Assembly: GCA_965153455.1 (NCBI GenBank)
Contig: OZ234498.1
Location: 19,902,001 to 19,966,000 of the forward strand
Length of the DNA stretch: 64,000 nucleotides
Source: Sphagnum compactum
Taxonomy: Eukaryota; Bryophyta; Sphagnopsida; Sphagnales
Reading direction: 5' to 3'
The position numbers were made by a program, and so were the translations under genes. The notes beneath the pieces were generated by a model. It had not been told where the DNA came from, did no database searches, and worked only from the letters and a program-made list of their open reading frames with translations. Shown piece after piece: positions 37,101 to 49,999 of the stretch. Positions within the stretch are counted from its first letter, which is position 1. Every line of letters starts with the position of its first letter.

Positions 37101-40100
37101 GGGGACACCCAAAGTTCAAGACTTCTTTTTGGATAATGAGCTTCTTTTGGGGGCCCATGATCTTTTCAAAATATTAGGCTTTCGAGACTTCCCAAATTGG
37201 AAGATTGTAGTCTAGGCCTCTTGGCTGCATGTTGCCTCACCTCATTGGCTGCCTAGAATTTGGAAACCTAACTTTGTTTGGCACCATTTTTGGCCTAAGC
37301 TAATGGTGGGACATGAATTGTGGACATTTATTAAGCCCATTGCCTCATCACCAATTTTTTGTAACATGAGGCACTTGTCAATATAAAACCTAAAAAAGCT
37401 TCCCTCCCCAGAATAAAATCAGACTTTGTCATGCTTTCCTTTGGCCCCACCTTTACAAGGTATATACATGAAAATTGAACCATGGCCAAGGAAAAACAAT
37501 GTGGTGCTATTGAGAACATCTTAGGGGACACCTTGCAAATTTGAGGAACATGTTGGGAACCTGATAGGAACATCTTGGGAACTTGATGAGAACACATTGG
37601 GAACAAAACAATCCCCTCCCCCCTCCTCCCCCAAGGAACCCAAAAAAAAAAACTAAGCCCCCATGAGCCTTCCCATTGGCTGCATGAAATTTCTCTTTCC
37701 AAAACTATTCATCACTATTTTTTGCCTGGCCTAATACCCCTACTTAAGAACTGGTATACCTATTCAGGTTTATAGATGGGGATGTAAGAGGAATTAACAA
37801 TTAACATTGCACCTTAAATGTGCTAAATATTGATAGAGGTTCAAATGGGACCTGTCCCTGGGCATGCTCTAATTTCCATCTGCCCAATAGCATTGGGGAT
37901 CGCTCAAAAGGCTAGAAAGCTGAGATTGTATGGATCATCATGGAGTGATGTCCTAAATGCCCCAATACAATCAGAGCACCTTATATCTATGAATATCCCT
38001 CCTAGGAAAGGGGAGTCTACCATGCAAACTCCTTAAGGGCGAGAGGGATCTCACATATTAGAGTTATCGGTAAAGTCACACAATCAAGGGCCGAGAACGG
38101 CCAGTTTAGCATAATAGGGCATCAAACATGTAACTGGAACTGAAGATTTTACAAAACGAAATTCGTTCAATACTAAACGAGGGCTGGGGTTACTACTTGC
38201 AGTGTGTCCCTTGCCAGCCACTGCAGTGCTGCCATGCCGCGCAAATCTCCCTGAAAATCAATTATGCCTACTTATCCCTCTCCCTCGTATGCCTAGCTAT
38301 CTACATCTGTTTATATGCATGATAACCTTTTCCTATTGCTGTACAATGAGCAAAGCCCACAAATGCAGGGGGCATTCTCAAAATGCAGGGATGTACTTAG
38401 GCTACTGCCTCATCATAGGGCCCTTATTTGGGGAAAGTCCCCTTCCTGGGGCTTCATCCCATGCAAAGAGGATTAGCACATCATGTGGTCTTCATTTTGG
38501 TCGGAATGAAGAAGATAGGTAAATGTTTCTTCATTAGGTGCACCGCAATTCTTTGGCTCTTACAAGTCCCATTTGAAGAGCTGAACATTGTACACACGAA
38601 TTATTATTATCCCTCGACAAGATGAACTGTTGCCATCACCAATAATCTAACAAGAAAAACCCCCTCCTCAAAGCGATGGAATCGATTGTCATAGTCTACT
38701 CAATAGTCACCACATACTTTGCAGATTCTTGATAATTCATAGTGAAGTACCACAGAGGATTTACCAACCAGACCAATCGCAGTGGTTAATTTCTCACTAT
38801 GATAGTGTTCTCCTCTTCATTTTACACCAGCCAAAAAAATTCTATCTAATCACAAAGGCAACATTTTTCATTTGTGCTGACAATCTTTATAATTTTGCAT
38901 AGAATTTGATAATTTCAAGATGGTCCTGGCCATCTATTGCAACGTGGCCCTTGACACCGAAATGCTAGTTTCATATGTCCTCATTTTTAGAAAGAAGTGT
39001 GCCTGTCTTGGTTGCCAAGCATGACCCCATCATGACCACAAGGAGCAAGTATGCAACGATGATGGTCAATTGTAATGGAGATAAATGTAAATTGAAGCCA
39101 TGGAATCAAAGTCTCATAGGCATTCATCTTCTAGGCTTACATGGTTCCACAATGTTTGAGTACAAACAAACATGGCCACACGTATTTCTACAGTTTCTTG
39201 GCACATTCATCCTAAATTGACAAATCGATTTTTACCATATCCATGCACAGCATATACATTCAACATGACATTCCAAGAGACCACATTGAATGAGTGCATC
39301 TTTTTTTGTTGATGCCAAAACATCTTCCATGCTCCTACATTTCGCATTTGTCAACAAGGTTACTGCCAACAAAGAGATCTAACTTGAAACCACATTGAAT
39401 TATCTTTTACTAAGCACACATAGGTGTAATTGGATCTAATTCTATACCATAACAATCCCAGGTTTTAAAAAAAGTCTTTTGAGAATTAGAAAACCAAAAG
39501 TTGCATAATTTGAAGAATCCACTTCAGAACATACCAAAAGTTCCATCAAAATAACTAAATGAACCAAAACTGGAACCAAAGGTTCCTTTCAGATTCACAA
39601 GGACCAGAACTAAAAGGTTTCCCTTTAAAACCAAGAAGTGGACATCATGGTGTAAACTCTGGATGTTTATATTATTACCTAGGGTGTTGGATGATCGGAC
39701 ATTTGTCATGATCAACTCCATCATGCTCTTAAACAATGTGGCAGTAAGCATCTCAAGGATGGTTATGAAGTCTAAACATGGTTCAGTCTAGGGTAAGGCC
39801 TAGGATGAGGCATTGCCAGACTAAGGGCATGCATGAGGCAACAGCCTCGTGCAGGCCCAGTTCTGAGTAATGCCCCTCATCCGTTGTAAAGAAAGAGGCC
39901 TATGGACGAGATCAAACAAGATGGATGTAAACTCAATGGCTGAGGTAAACCTGTATGACTTTATGGACCCGCCAAATAAATTGCAGGAACTTTAGCACAA
40001 CAACCCTCCTTGAAATGACATAGACCCTCCCTATTGTGGAGCTAATTTTCTGGAGAGATACTATAGAAATGTATTGATTTAACTTGAGTAAAGTAGTCAG

Positions 40101-40530
40101 CAGCTATGTCATTGATTTCCACTGGTTTCCCCTATACTTTAAGGGTGACTCAGCAGGAAGTTCAAAGGGAAACTCTGAAGGAGATTCCTTTGATCTCTGA
40201 ACCAACAACTTGTTTTTTTACGTTTCACAGTACATAACAGAGCAAAAAGCAATGCACTTTCTGCTGACATTGTCACATTCTGACTATGCAGCTCTTTACT
40301 TAAACAGTATTGTAATTAAATGTACCTAAAATCACAGGAGCCTGACATGTGCTCTATGAACAACAAGGGTATGTAGTTGTACCCCCACTTCAGAGCTTCT
40401 ATAAACTAGGAACAACATGACTTTGATCAAATTACAAGGAATGGGTATATTATCAGACCATTTCAGAGCAGCTTTATAATAGGAACATGACTGGGATCAA
40501 AATGCAAGGAATGGGTAGTTTATTACCAGA
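34170..40530. other. AT-rich intergenic DNA, no gene
   Basis: No protein family is recognised in any frame. Two diverged direct repeats (a word like AAATAAA-TTAAGAATCTA) lie near 35465 and 35660. Family C repeats at 38053. The stretch nearest 40537 is probably the 3' UTR of the nucleoside transporter gene. Confidence 0.45.
38053..38165. repeat. dispersed repeat family C, copy 2
   Basis: It is colinear with 32329-32445 (CATATTAGAGTTATCGG, ATAGGGCATCAAACATG, GATTTTACAAAACGAAA). The copies are in the same orientation, about 5.7 kb apart. Confidence 0.7.
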
Positions 40531-40537
40531 TTCAAAG
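40386..40537. repeat. ~70-bp tandem duplication downstream of the transporter stop
   Basis: ACATGACTTTGATCAAATTACAAGGAATGGG (from 40415) and ACATGACTGGGATCAAAATGCAAGGAATGGG (from 40485) are two copies about 70 bp apart. They fall in the probable 3' untranslated region of the minus-strand transporter gene. Confidence 0.7.
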
Positions 40538-43500
40538 CTACCAACCTTTACCAATTAGCCAAAGCCAGTCAAGTGTAACTCCAGCGAACAAACCCAGCAA
40601 CAAAAATAATGTCAGTATATTGCCCAGGGCATTTTGTTCAGGTCCCTGTAAAACAATCCACACCACACCAAGCTGTCAGTGTAATTTTCATGACCTTACA
40701 CTGCCTCATCAGCTGTGAGAACTATGCTATGGATTTTGAGCACAAAAGGAATAGATGTCTACCATTTTTTATATATATATGTCTTCTGCTTCAACTTCAC
40801 CCAACAGATTTGATGCAAAGGTGAAGAATTCAAAGCTGCTTGAAAGAACATACATCCATTTTTTTGAGCAAACAGCAAATCCATCTGCTTTCATTATGCA
40901 AAGAAAGTATGATGAGGACAAAATTCCATACCAAGTAGCCCTTTGGAGCACCCACAAAAATGGACACTGTAAGGTAGCCATTTGAGAGGCCCAATAAAAG
41001 ACATAGCATGATCATCCAGCCCTGTGACCCATACTTTGCTGTAAAGTAGAAGGCTGGGATAAACACAAGTCGAGATAGAGCTGCAATCACCAACCCTGGT
41101 CGCGAGCTGAACCGTAGTCTCTTGATTAATATAATACACCGACCAAGCAAATCCCCAACATTGAACAAGGCTATCAATGTAATGGCATACCTGTGTTACA
41201 AACACCAAGGTATCAAGAACCTTAGGGCAAGTATGTGCTCTAGGTACATGCTTTCCTCATGTGCCTACAATCAGGTGGTTGCCATATAGACTTTTCCAAT
41301 TTGTGCCTCAAATCTGTATAGTCACTATGTCACATTTTCCAAATTGCAATTTTGAGGACTAGTAAAAGAAAGGTTTAGTTAATCACCATGAACCTAGATG
41401 ATGTTGTCCAGTATCTTCAGAAAGGAAGCCTGGAAAAATGGAAAGTGATAATGTGTACACAACAAATATTGCAAATGCATAGTCAGCATTTTTTGCAATA
41501 AGTTGTCGGTTTGTCAAGCGCTGTTGAAGTTGAACAGGTTTTTCCACATCCTGCCAAGAGGAGCCAGCAATGCCTTCAGTTATGACTAGCTTCCAACTTC
41601 AGGTATGATTATTCTCAGGACACAGTGCCAACCAAAAGCTTAATGTTTGGCCTGCACGGAAAACATTTTAAAACAACTAACAATTTGCAAGTAAATAACA
41701 AATGCAAATGAAGCCCTCATAAATACAAAGGACATTCATTGTAAGTCAACATTTCTGCAACCATTGGTGGGAAATGGTCCATATCAAACTAGATGTGACA
41801 ATCCTTCTAGTGTATAACATGTGAATTTTGAGCAGAGATAAGCAGATGAACGGCATGTAGCTATACATTGGAGACTCTCAGGGATGAAAAACTGAGTTGG
41901 TGGCATTAATTCAGGACTGAGGAGTGAGAATCTACAAATGTACAATGGTGTATCCCAGATAAGGCAGACACACTGGATTCCATATGAACTCTGAAGTTAA
42001 GCATCCTAGACTCACAATCTTCTTGGGAAAGGAGACAGTAGCTATGCACGAGAATCTCAGTCACACCAGCTCCAGCTAGCATCAAAAGTGTTAAGGTTTT
42101 ACCAATGTCCATAAAGAATAATTCTGAATTAAAGTAGATTTCTTTTTATGTTTGCAATCTAACTCACTTTTTCATACTCAGAGGAAGAGGCACCCCCTGC
42201 AGCTAAGTCAGCAGCCACTGTCATGGATCCCTCTGCAGCTGCCCTTGACCTGTAATACTTCACTGTCTGTAGCCGTGGAAAGACATATGCATACAGTAAA
42301 ATGCACAGCAACTCAAAAAATGCTGATATAAAGAAAAATGTAACTGTTCAGCCCCACCACAACCAGTTGTCAAAAATACTGCAATATTCTAAGCACACTG
42401 TCAAAGCAATTACCAATCAAAGACTCTATGTAAACTCACAAGCACTTGTACCAAATCAGTCTCCCCTATTGCTGTTTCATGTTTGCCACTGCCACAGAAG
42501 ATAAGGTGGATCACAGCTTAACAAGAATATTACGGTTGGGTATTCAGATTGTAATTGCAAAAAAAAAGCCCCAAAGACAGGTACTAGCTGTGAAGGGATT
42601 GGGTACAGAAGCTTGCGTGCACTCTTGCGAAGCCCAGATTTGGTATTTGGGAAGCTGGCCTTGCAAATAAACCGGATAGCCGATGTAATAGCTCCTGAAG
42701 CAGCTAAGCCTGCTGAAAATGCCTGAATTGAAACAATCCTTATGGATGACTTAAAACCAGACTCTGGCAAATTGAAGCAAACACAGCAAATGGCAAACCA
42801 AAATCCTTACAGACAATGATAGATAACCATTTGAGTGCAAAAAGGGTCATTTTCCAGCTTTGAACATGAGCCAAAAAGTGAGAAGAGAGTCACACCTGAA
42901 CATAGCTTGCATGCATAAAAGAAACCTCCCCAAACATGCCGCCTTGGACATGTGCATCAGCTATACCAAAACCAGCAACAAGTATACATGTCCCTACATA
43001 AGGTCCAATCCCGCCCCGTCCAGATGTTGCTAAATCCAGCTGCCCATAAACCCAGGTGATCCCCTTTGGTGAGAGCACCCTAACTGTACTGTGTCACCAT
43101 GACGGGATGAAGTTAACTTTGACTTCATAATGTCTCCAATGTGACATTCTTGAAGCTTGGATTGCAATGTCTACCTTTTTGTGTAATCAGTGCTAGTGGT
43201 TATGTGTTTGAGAACTGGAACTTGCATTCTCTTATTTGACAACCCAATATGCTTTGCATGCTTCTAATGAAGCATGTGCACTCTTCTGTTGCAATTTTAA
43301 CCAGATGTGCAATTTTGACCAGAATGTGCCATTCAATCACAGCTCTAATTTGCAGTCTAATATCTCACACCAAAATAAGCTGCAAAAGAATCACATGTAG
43401 GGCAGGGTGGCGCTCACAATAGGAATCAGAAGCACAAGGAGGAAGAAGAGAGAGTATCCAGTAAGAATTCGCAAGCGAGTGTTGACACGAGCTTCAAAAT

Positions 43501-45100
43501 GGGTGAGGATGAAAATGGTGATGAGTGCAAATGGTTGATATACCAGTGTAAATACTCTAGTAGGGTGATAAGCCTGCACAACAAGGGAGAATGTCACCAT
43601 CTGTTATTCTAGACAACATAAAGCTACTTTCGTCTGAAAGCCAAATTCACTGCACTGAAAAGGTCCTCTCTGTCAGATAGGAGAACAACTTACAGCAAAA
43701 ACCACAGAGAAGTAGTCTTCAATGGTGAGAAGACTGTTCCACCCAAAAAGGCAGCCATTGCCCAACAACCAGCATACAATGTATGCTGTCACCCGTCCCT
43801 GCACTTATTTACACTCCAACATCATTCATCTCATTACTCAAACATATTGTTGCATATAGCTCAACAGCGTACAAGGTTATAGATAAACAAAATACTCATT
43901 GTAGCATGCATAAATATACCTTGGAACCTCAAGTCAATGCAATTTGGAGCTTAGAATAGAGAGAACTACAACACCAGATTCTTGTTGCTTCAAATATTTC
44001 CCAAGTAATCAGAAATATTTCCTATCATTGTCCCACAATGTTGAACCAAACCCACTTCTGGTGCTTGAAGGTCCACTTTCTACAACTCTTCTTGTTCATT
44101 GGATCATCAACATGGAGGATTTCATCTCTGAACTAGTTTCCTTCCAGCTGGAGCTACAATTCTTCCAACAAAATCTGTAGCAAGTTGTAAAAAAACAAAT
44201 GTCCACAATGAACAAAAAGTAATTACCAGAGACTGCAACAACTTAGGGATGTGTACAAGTAATGAAAGAATGTCGATGGAGCTTCAACGATGCATGGAGC
44301 TTAACACAGTATTGATGAGAGATTCTATGGTGTTGATTATAGAGAAGAATGTAAAGCAAGCAGTAAAAAGACTTCTGGTGCTTGAAAGTCCACTTGCTAC
44401 AACTCTTCTTGTATCAGATCATCAACATGGAGGATTTCAATATCTGAACCAGTTTCCTTCTGGCTGGATCTACAATTTTTGCAACGAAATCTGTTCCAAG
44501 TTGGATGTAGAATAGGAATTGTCCACAATTAACAAAAAGTAATTGCCAGAGATCCCCACAACTTAGGGGTATGCATAAATAATAGAAAGTCAAAGGAGCT
44601 TCAATGATGCATAGAGCTTCACACAACATCGATGAGGGAGATTCTATGGTCTTGATAATAGACAGGAATGTAAAGGAAGCGGTAAAAAGACTGCTGGTGC
44701 TTGAAGGTCAACGTTCTACAACTCTTCTTGTATCGGATCATCAACATGGAGGATTTCATCTTTGAATTAGTTTTCTTCTAGCCAGAGCTACAATTTTTGC
44801 AATGAAATCTATTGCAAGTTGGATATAAAAAAAGAATTTTCCATGATTAACAAAAAGTAATTGCCAGAGACCGCAACAACTTAGGGGTGTGCATAGGTGA
44901 TGAAAGAAAGTTGAAGGAGCTTCAATGATGCATAGAGCTTAACATGACATCAATGAGAGAGATTCTATGACCCTGTTGATAACACGATCAGCGCAAAAGT
45001 AAGCGGTACGCCAAAGAGAGAGATGGAAAGAAGTTAATACACACACACACACCTTAGGAGGTTCTCTTCGGATGGCCTCATTTTCCTTAACTTCCTTCAT
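40538..45100 (-). CDS. ENT: equilibrative nucleoside transporter (plant ENT3/6/7-like)
   Basis: Nine exons are supported: 45100-45053, 43798-43694, 43573-43418, 43039-42896, 42722-42623, 42343-42168, 41550-41387, 41190-40932 and 40645-40538. Phases are consistent and give 419 aa, the usual plant ENT length. The short N-terminus (MKEVKENEA...EPPK) leads into TM1 (LLGNGCLFGWNSLLT). Then come YHPTRVFTLVYQPFAL, GRGGIGPYVG, GIADAHVQGG, the variable loop (exon 6), SIFPGFLSEDTG, IPAFYFTAKYGSQGWMIML, LGLSNGYLTV and APKGY. The C-terminus is GPEQNALGN...DWLWLIG. SLC29/ENT proteins have about 11 membrane helices and move nucleosides across the plasma or vacuolar membrane. The exon 5 donor (A|GTGCAC) is weak but is the one that keeps frame and family alignment. 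Confidence 0.92.
44055..44990. repeat. ~317-bp tandem repeat, three copies, in intron 1 of the transporter gene
   Basis: CATGGAGGATTTCA recurs at 44111, 44426 and 44745 (spacing 315 and 319 bp). The surrounding blocks are strongly similar (CTACAACTCTTCTTGT, AACAAAAAGTAATTGCCAGAGA, GAGATTCTATGG). It lies entirely within the ~1.25-kb first intron. Confidence 0.88.
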
Positions 45101-45500
45101 GTCTCTCCTCCTACCTCGTCGAAGTTCTCCTCCTCTTCCCTCGAACTAAACTTCTTTTCCACACTCTACAGCTCCAAACTGAATCTCCACCACCTATCTC
45201 TTCAAGTCACTTCCGGTCGATGATGATGTCAAAGAGGAGTGGTTTTGACACACAAAACTACTTCTCACCTCCTAATTTGGTCGCTCTTTACCAAAGAAGA
45301 AAATAACTGATGCCCCGCTCCCCCCCCCGGCACCCGAGAAGCTTTTTCTCCACATAGGAAAAGCGTGAAATGGAACGCATTGCATTGCAACAAGGCGATT
45401 GTCTAAAGTCTTCAACATCGTGCAGTGCAGTACAACATCCTTGTTCTTCCCCTTGAAAGTCTCTCCGATGCCGTAGAGAAAAAAAATCAAGTGTGAAAGC

Positions 45501-45504
<4 letters not shown>

Positions 45505-45536
<32 letters not shown>

Positions 45537-45547
45537 TGTGTGTGTGT
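45505..45547. repeat. (GA)n(GT)n microsatellite
   Basis: A GA run of about 30 bases passes directly into a GT run of about 12 bases. It is about 400 bp upstream of the transporter ATG, so it lies in the promoter or 5' UTR on that gene's strand. Confidence 0.95.
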
Positions 45548-45559
45548 TTTGAGTGTATA

Positions 45560-48170
45560 CCTTTTGCACTTGTCTACGTGTTTGGTAGGAGAGAAGGGGG
45601 GATCTCGTTTGCGGTTGCCAGTTTGCACCATTTGACAACACAAAAGTGCCTAGCATGTGCTCTTCATAGGCCCTGAAAAGGAATGGAAAAAAAACGGAAA
45701 AATAACAAAAGAAGAAAGGCCATGGATCATTTGACACTATGATCTTCTAGTGTCTTTTTCCTTCACTTTTTCTTTTTCTTTTTCTCTTTTTTGAAAATTG
45801 AAAGAAAAAAAGAATACACAAAGGGTATGGTATTATTTCACACTTTAAAATGTAAAGCCCTCCTGTCAATCCTCTAGTGTATTTGGAGAGTGTGTCTTTC
45901 ACCAATGAATTTTTTTGACAACTTTTGACCACAAAATTGGGGAAGATTCTGGAAATATGTGTTTTTCCCAGTGTAATTTGACTAATTTTTGCTAAAAATT
46001 TGGAAACAAACTTAATCGTTTGATATCATAAAATTGAAAGAAAAAAAAAAGGTTGGTTATCAGGCTGAAGAAATTTGAATGCATGTGAATTTTGAATGTG
46101 TGTGTTTATTGCCCGGTATGCAAATGAACAAATGGAAGGTGTACAAGGCCAGCACATCTTGGCTGTTTGTAAAGCTTTTGTAAAGCTCAATCTAATGGCC
46201 AAGCTTTACAAATGACAACACCCAAGGAGCATAGTCTTCCTGAAAAGCAAGGGCCTACCTTTTGGGAATGCCTTGCTCCTCGGGGTATCCACTTTCACCC
46301 TGGGATGTCCTTCAGCATGGTTTTTGTCTAGGTCAGAGTAGGAGACATCTTATGCCTTGTGGTCTATTTATGTTTAGGAGCAAAAAATATTCAATAAAAA
46401 TCCAATGGCTGGAACCATCACCTGGAAGACAAAAGGGAAGGCCAAAAAACAAGCAGCTTGCAGAACAAAAAAAAACGAGAAAGATAATCCCTCTTGTGAT
46501 GATAGGAAGCTATCTCATCTCACAGCCTCTCTAATGTCACTTGCATACAAATCATGAGATCTAATAATAATACGAGGTTTAAAACAACCATCTTCCACCC
46601 ACACAATCTTCCTCTCTATAGCAGAAGCTAAAGCACATTATAAAGCAACATTATTAACATGCTGCCTGAAAAACTAAATGCAAATTTTATGTTTAAGTAT
46701 ATTTAGGTTAACACTTTATATAAGGTTAACCTCATATTTTATGATGGGTAGAGCTCACCAGTGGTGGACATTCCCAAAATATGGGGCTGGACTCAATCTT
46801 AGGCCTCTTAATTTGCACCCCCACCTTGGGGAGGTTTTTGCTATGCCTAACAATTGACAACTTCGGTTGAAATTGCAGTGGTAATTTGGGGGGCCTTCCC
46901 AAGGATAATTTCTTGGTCAAGGGTGGCATGGGAGGTTTAATTTGGTGTAATTTCCAATGTTGGGCAGGTGCCCAGATTGAGTCATCAGTTTTGGTTTCAA
47001 TTAGTAAAACTAAACTTGCAACTGGGTCTGATTTTCAGAATCAATTTTTGAGCCAAAATAAAAATCGGATTATTATAGGAAACAGACCTGGGATTTCTGA
47101 AAATAAAAAAATAAAACTAGAATTAACCGAGATTTAACCGGGGTTAACCGCTAATTGCAGTTTAGCTTACTTAAAGCAGGTCTGGTTTTCGTAAAGCACT
47201 GCCTCTAAATTTTGAAGTGTAAAATTAGGTCCCTCACTGGGCAAAAGCAACCGACTTTGCTGAAGTCGCAGGAACAGTAACTTACAAAGCTCCGAAGGTG
47301 CCCACCACCCTGGCACAGTAACTTACAAAGGTCCGAAGTTACCTCCCACCCTGTCGCTCCTCCTCTTCTTTCCATTTCTTTTTTTTTCCTTTTTTCTTTT
47401 TTCTTTATTCTTTGTGTTTTTTTTTTTTCCACTTCTCTTTTCAGGAATTTAAAAAAATAAAAATAAAATACATCAACAAATTTACTGTCTCTTCACTACA
47501 AAGTTTTTTTCCTCAGAATTTTCAGTAAATTCAAAAAATTCAGAAAAATCTCTATTCTTCAATAGAAAAAAACTTACAACAAAACAGAACTTTTTCTTTT
47601 CAAAAAATGCTAAAACATACAACATAAACCAAGAAAATAAATTAATTTGAAGAAAAGTTTGAATCAACTAGACTACTCAAAGTTCTCCTAATAAACTTGA
47701 ATTGATTACACAAATAGGATTTACACAGGAAGGAAAAGTGAATCAGAACCCTCAATGTTCACTTATCTAGATTTCACTCATCCAAAACCAAATCCCAACA
47801 AGAAGATATTCTTGCCAAAAATTGAAACCCCAAATGTTTTCAAACTCACTCAACAAAGAGCCCAACAAGAAAAAGTTTGGTCCAAAAACATAGGTCAAAT
47901 CCTTACACACTCAACCAAATCAAAAGCCCAATAACAGTAAGCTCATGCCATAAAGAGAACCCCCATATTGCTTTAAAAATTAACATTCACCCAAATCCAA
48001 ATCTCAACAAGAATTTTGTTCTCCCACACCCCGGGTATGTCCTCATGAAATCCATAACTTTCCTTGATTTCTCATCACATTTACATCTTCCCCTAAATCC
48101 TTATTATGCATGCAAACAAGAAAACTACACTAGATCAAAATCTCATCATATATATTAATTCAGTAAGTCC
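45560..48170. other. intergenic, no gene
   Basis: No protein family is recognised. A 41-bp tandem duplication around CAGTAACTTACAAAG occurs at 47275 and 47316. Homopolymer-rich T tracts occupy 47380-47430. Confidence 0.45.
47275..47356. repeat. 41-bp tandem duplication
   Basis: CAGTAACTTACAAAG followed by a TCCGAAG-containing block and CCCACCCTG starts at 47275 and 47316. Two copies are visible. Confidence 0.7.
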
Positions 48171-48185
48171 ATCTGTCTGTGACGG

Positions 48186-48480
48186 GGGTTTTGGGGGGTG
48201 GGGGAGGGAGAGGCCGGTGAAGCAGCGGGCGATGTCCAACACTACGTCTGTCTGTCTGTGACAGGGCTTGGTCTGTCAGTCTGTCTTGGGCACGGACGGG
48301 AACTGGGCATGGACTGGGCACGGGCGGGACTGGGCACAGATTGGGCACGGGACTGGGCACGGGCACGGGCGGGCTGGGCCCGAGAGAGGGGCACGACACG
48401 AACGGACTGGGCACGGGCACAGGCGGACTAAGCACGAGCTGAGCACGGGCGGGCTGGGCACGACACGGGCGGATTGTGTC
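48186..48480. repeat. GC-rich minisatellite (ACTGGGCACGGGC type)
   Basis: Overlapping units built from GGGCACGGGC, ACTGGGCAC and GGCGGGCTGG fill about 48270-48480, preceded by TCTGTCTGTCTGTGAC repeats. The GC content is far above that of the surrounding AT-rich DNA. Open frames across it are by-products of the repeat. Confidence 0.85.
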
Positions 48481-49059
48481 CGAACGTCACAGGTACCCAC
48501 TAGTAAGAATAAACTGAAAAAAGGTTCATGAACGCCTCTCATCCGCATCTAAACTACTCATGCGGTGGTGCTATGGTAGGAATAGACTTTGGATCCACAA
48601 CATAAGTAATAATAATAGGGCAATTTTGGAAGTGGCTAAAAAATGTGGTTGGAAGAAGTGTTGACATTAATAGTTTCCAGTGGTGGCCAAAGTTGCAATA
48701 AACTGCACTTCTTTCATTTCAAAACCGGCATATGGACGAATTAATTTTTTAAAATTTATTTACGAAAAAAATGGACTGAGGTTTGGGATTCCCATTGTGG
48801 TTCAAAACCACAGAAATAGACCCCACCCCACACACATTGTGTACCACCAAGCCACCACAAAGCACCAGATCACCCCCCCACACCATCTCCTGTTGAGACT
48901 TTCACTTCTGGATGCATTTCCCTATCAGCCACTAGACTTGCAAGTCGCATATTTTGCAGTTTACTCCTCATCAACAATTCTAACTCTTGAGGCATATTCT
49001 CTTTTAGTTGTGGCATTTGTATAATTAGTGAGTAGATGAAATTTTTTGTGACTTTGTTG

Positions 49060-49340
49060 CAACGAATTGTCACACACACCATAGCACGTCAATGTTGCAT
49101 TGTGCGCACACACTGCCATACACCATTGCCATAGCACGTGCTTAGCACTGCCACATAACACTACATCAATGTCATAGCATGCTCGTAGCATTGCCACACA
49201 ACATTGTTGTAGCATGCACGCACCATTGTTGTACACCCATGCCATAGTGCGCTTGCACCTCCATGCACCCTACCTCATCATTGTGCATGCACCACCACCC
49301 ACCTTGCTCCAACACCACGTGCACACACCACAGCACACAA
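49060..49340. repeat. degenerate CATAGCACG / GCCACACA minisatellite
   Basis: Words such as CCATAGCACGTG, CATAGCATGCTCGTAGCA, TGTAGCATGCACGCACC and CCATAGTGCGCTTGCAC recur at irregular ~45-50-bp spacing. It is an old tandem array with no coding signal. Confidence 0.55.
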
Positions 49341-49794
49341 CAACACTGCTAGACTTCATTGCTCAAGATTTCATTTCACGAATCATAGCTACTAGACTTT
49401 GTTGCACAATAGATCACATTTCACATTTGCTAGGTTTGATCGTAACTACATAATTATCTTATACATAATAAGTAATTTTATTTTTGTACTATGTGTACAA
49501 TATACATTATTGTTTCCATGTTGCAACTGTAGTATTATGGGCCGTGGCAAATTGGCAATGGTTTTTGTACCTTTTGATTCATTGCTAGAATATTAAAATT
49601 TTATTTCTTTCTAATTATAGCATTTTTGGAGTTCAAATCTTGTCAACTATAATTAGGTATGTAGGTGAACAAAAACCCCTAAATTAAAACAACCAAATTT
49701 CTTGATAAAAAAAAAACAAGGTAAAAAAATTTTGAAATAAAAATTTCTATGCAATTTAAAAACTTATTGAAAATAAGTTCTTGTTTAAGTTTGG

Positions 49795-49965
49795 TGGGTG
49801 TTTTGATTTTATTTAGGGTTTGTTTAGGAATGAAATTTAAGGTTTTCGTTAGGGGACTTTAGGGTTGATGTTTAGGGTTTTAATTAGGGTCTTTGTAGGG
49901 TTAATGTATAAGGTTGAAATTTAGGGTTTTAATAAGTGTGTTATAAGGTTTGTGTTTAGGTTTTC
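49795..49965. repeat. scattered telomere-like TTTAGGG/TAGGGTT words
   Basis: TTTAGGGTTTG, CTTTAGGGTTGATG, TTTAGGGTTTTAAT and TTTAGGGTTTTAATAAG occur several times within 170 bp. They are spaced by AT-rich sequence and are not a perfect telomeric array. The cluster lies directly upstream of the BED-type hAT relic. Confidence 0.6.
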
Positions 49966-49999
49966 ATTAAAATAATTATATTTTGTGCATGTTGGAAGG

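Noticed and set aside
48198-48548. Reading frames through the GC-rich minisatellite
   Set aside because: All frames stay open because the repeat lacks stops. The predicted peptides are low-complexity repeats of the DNA unit.
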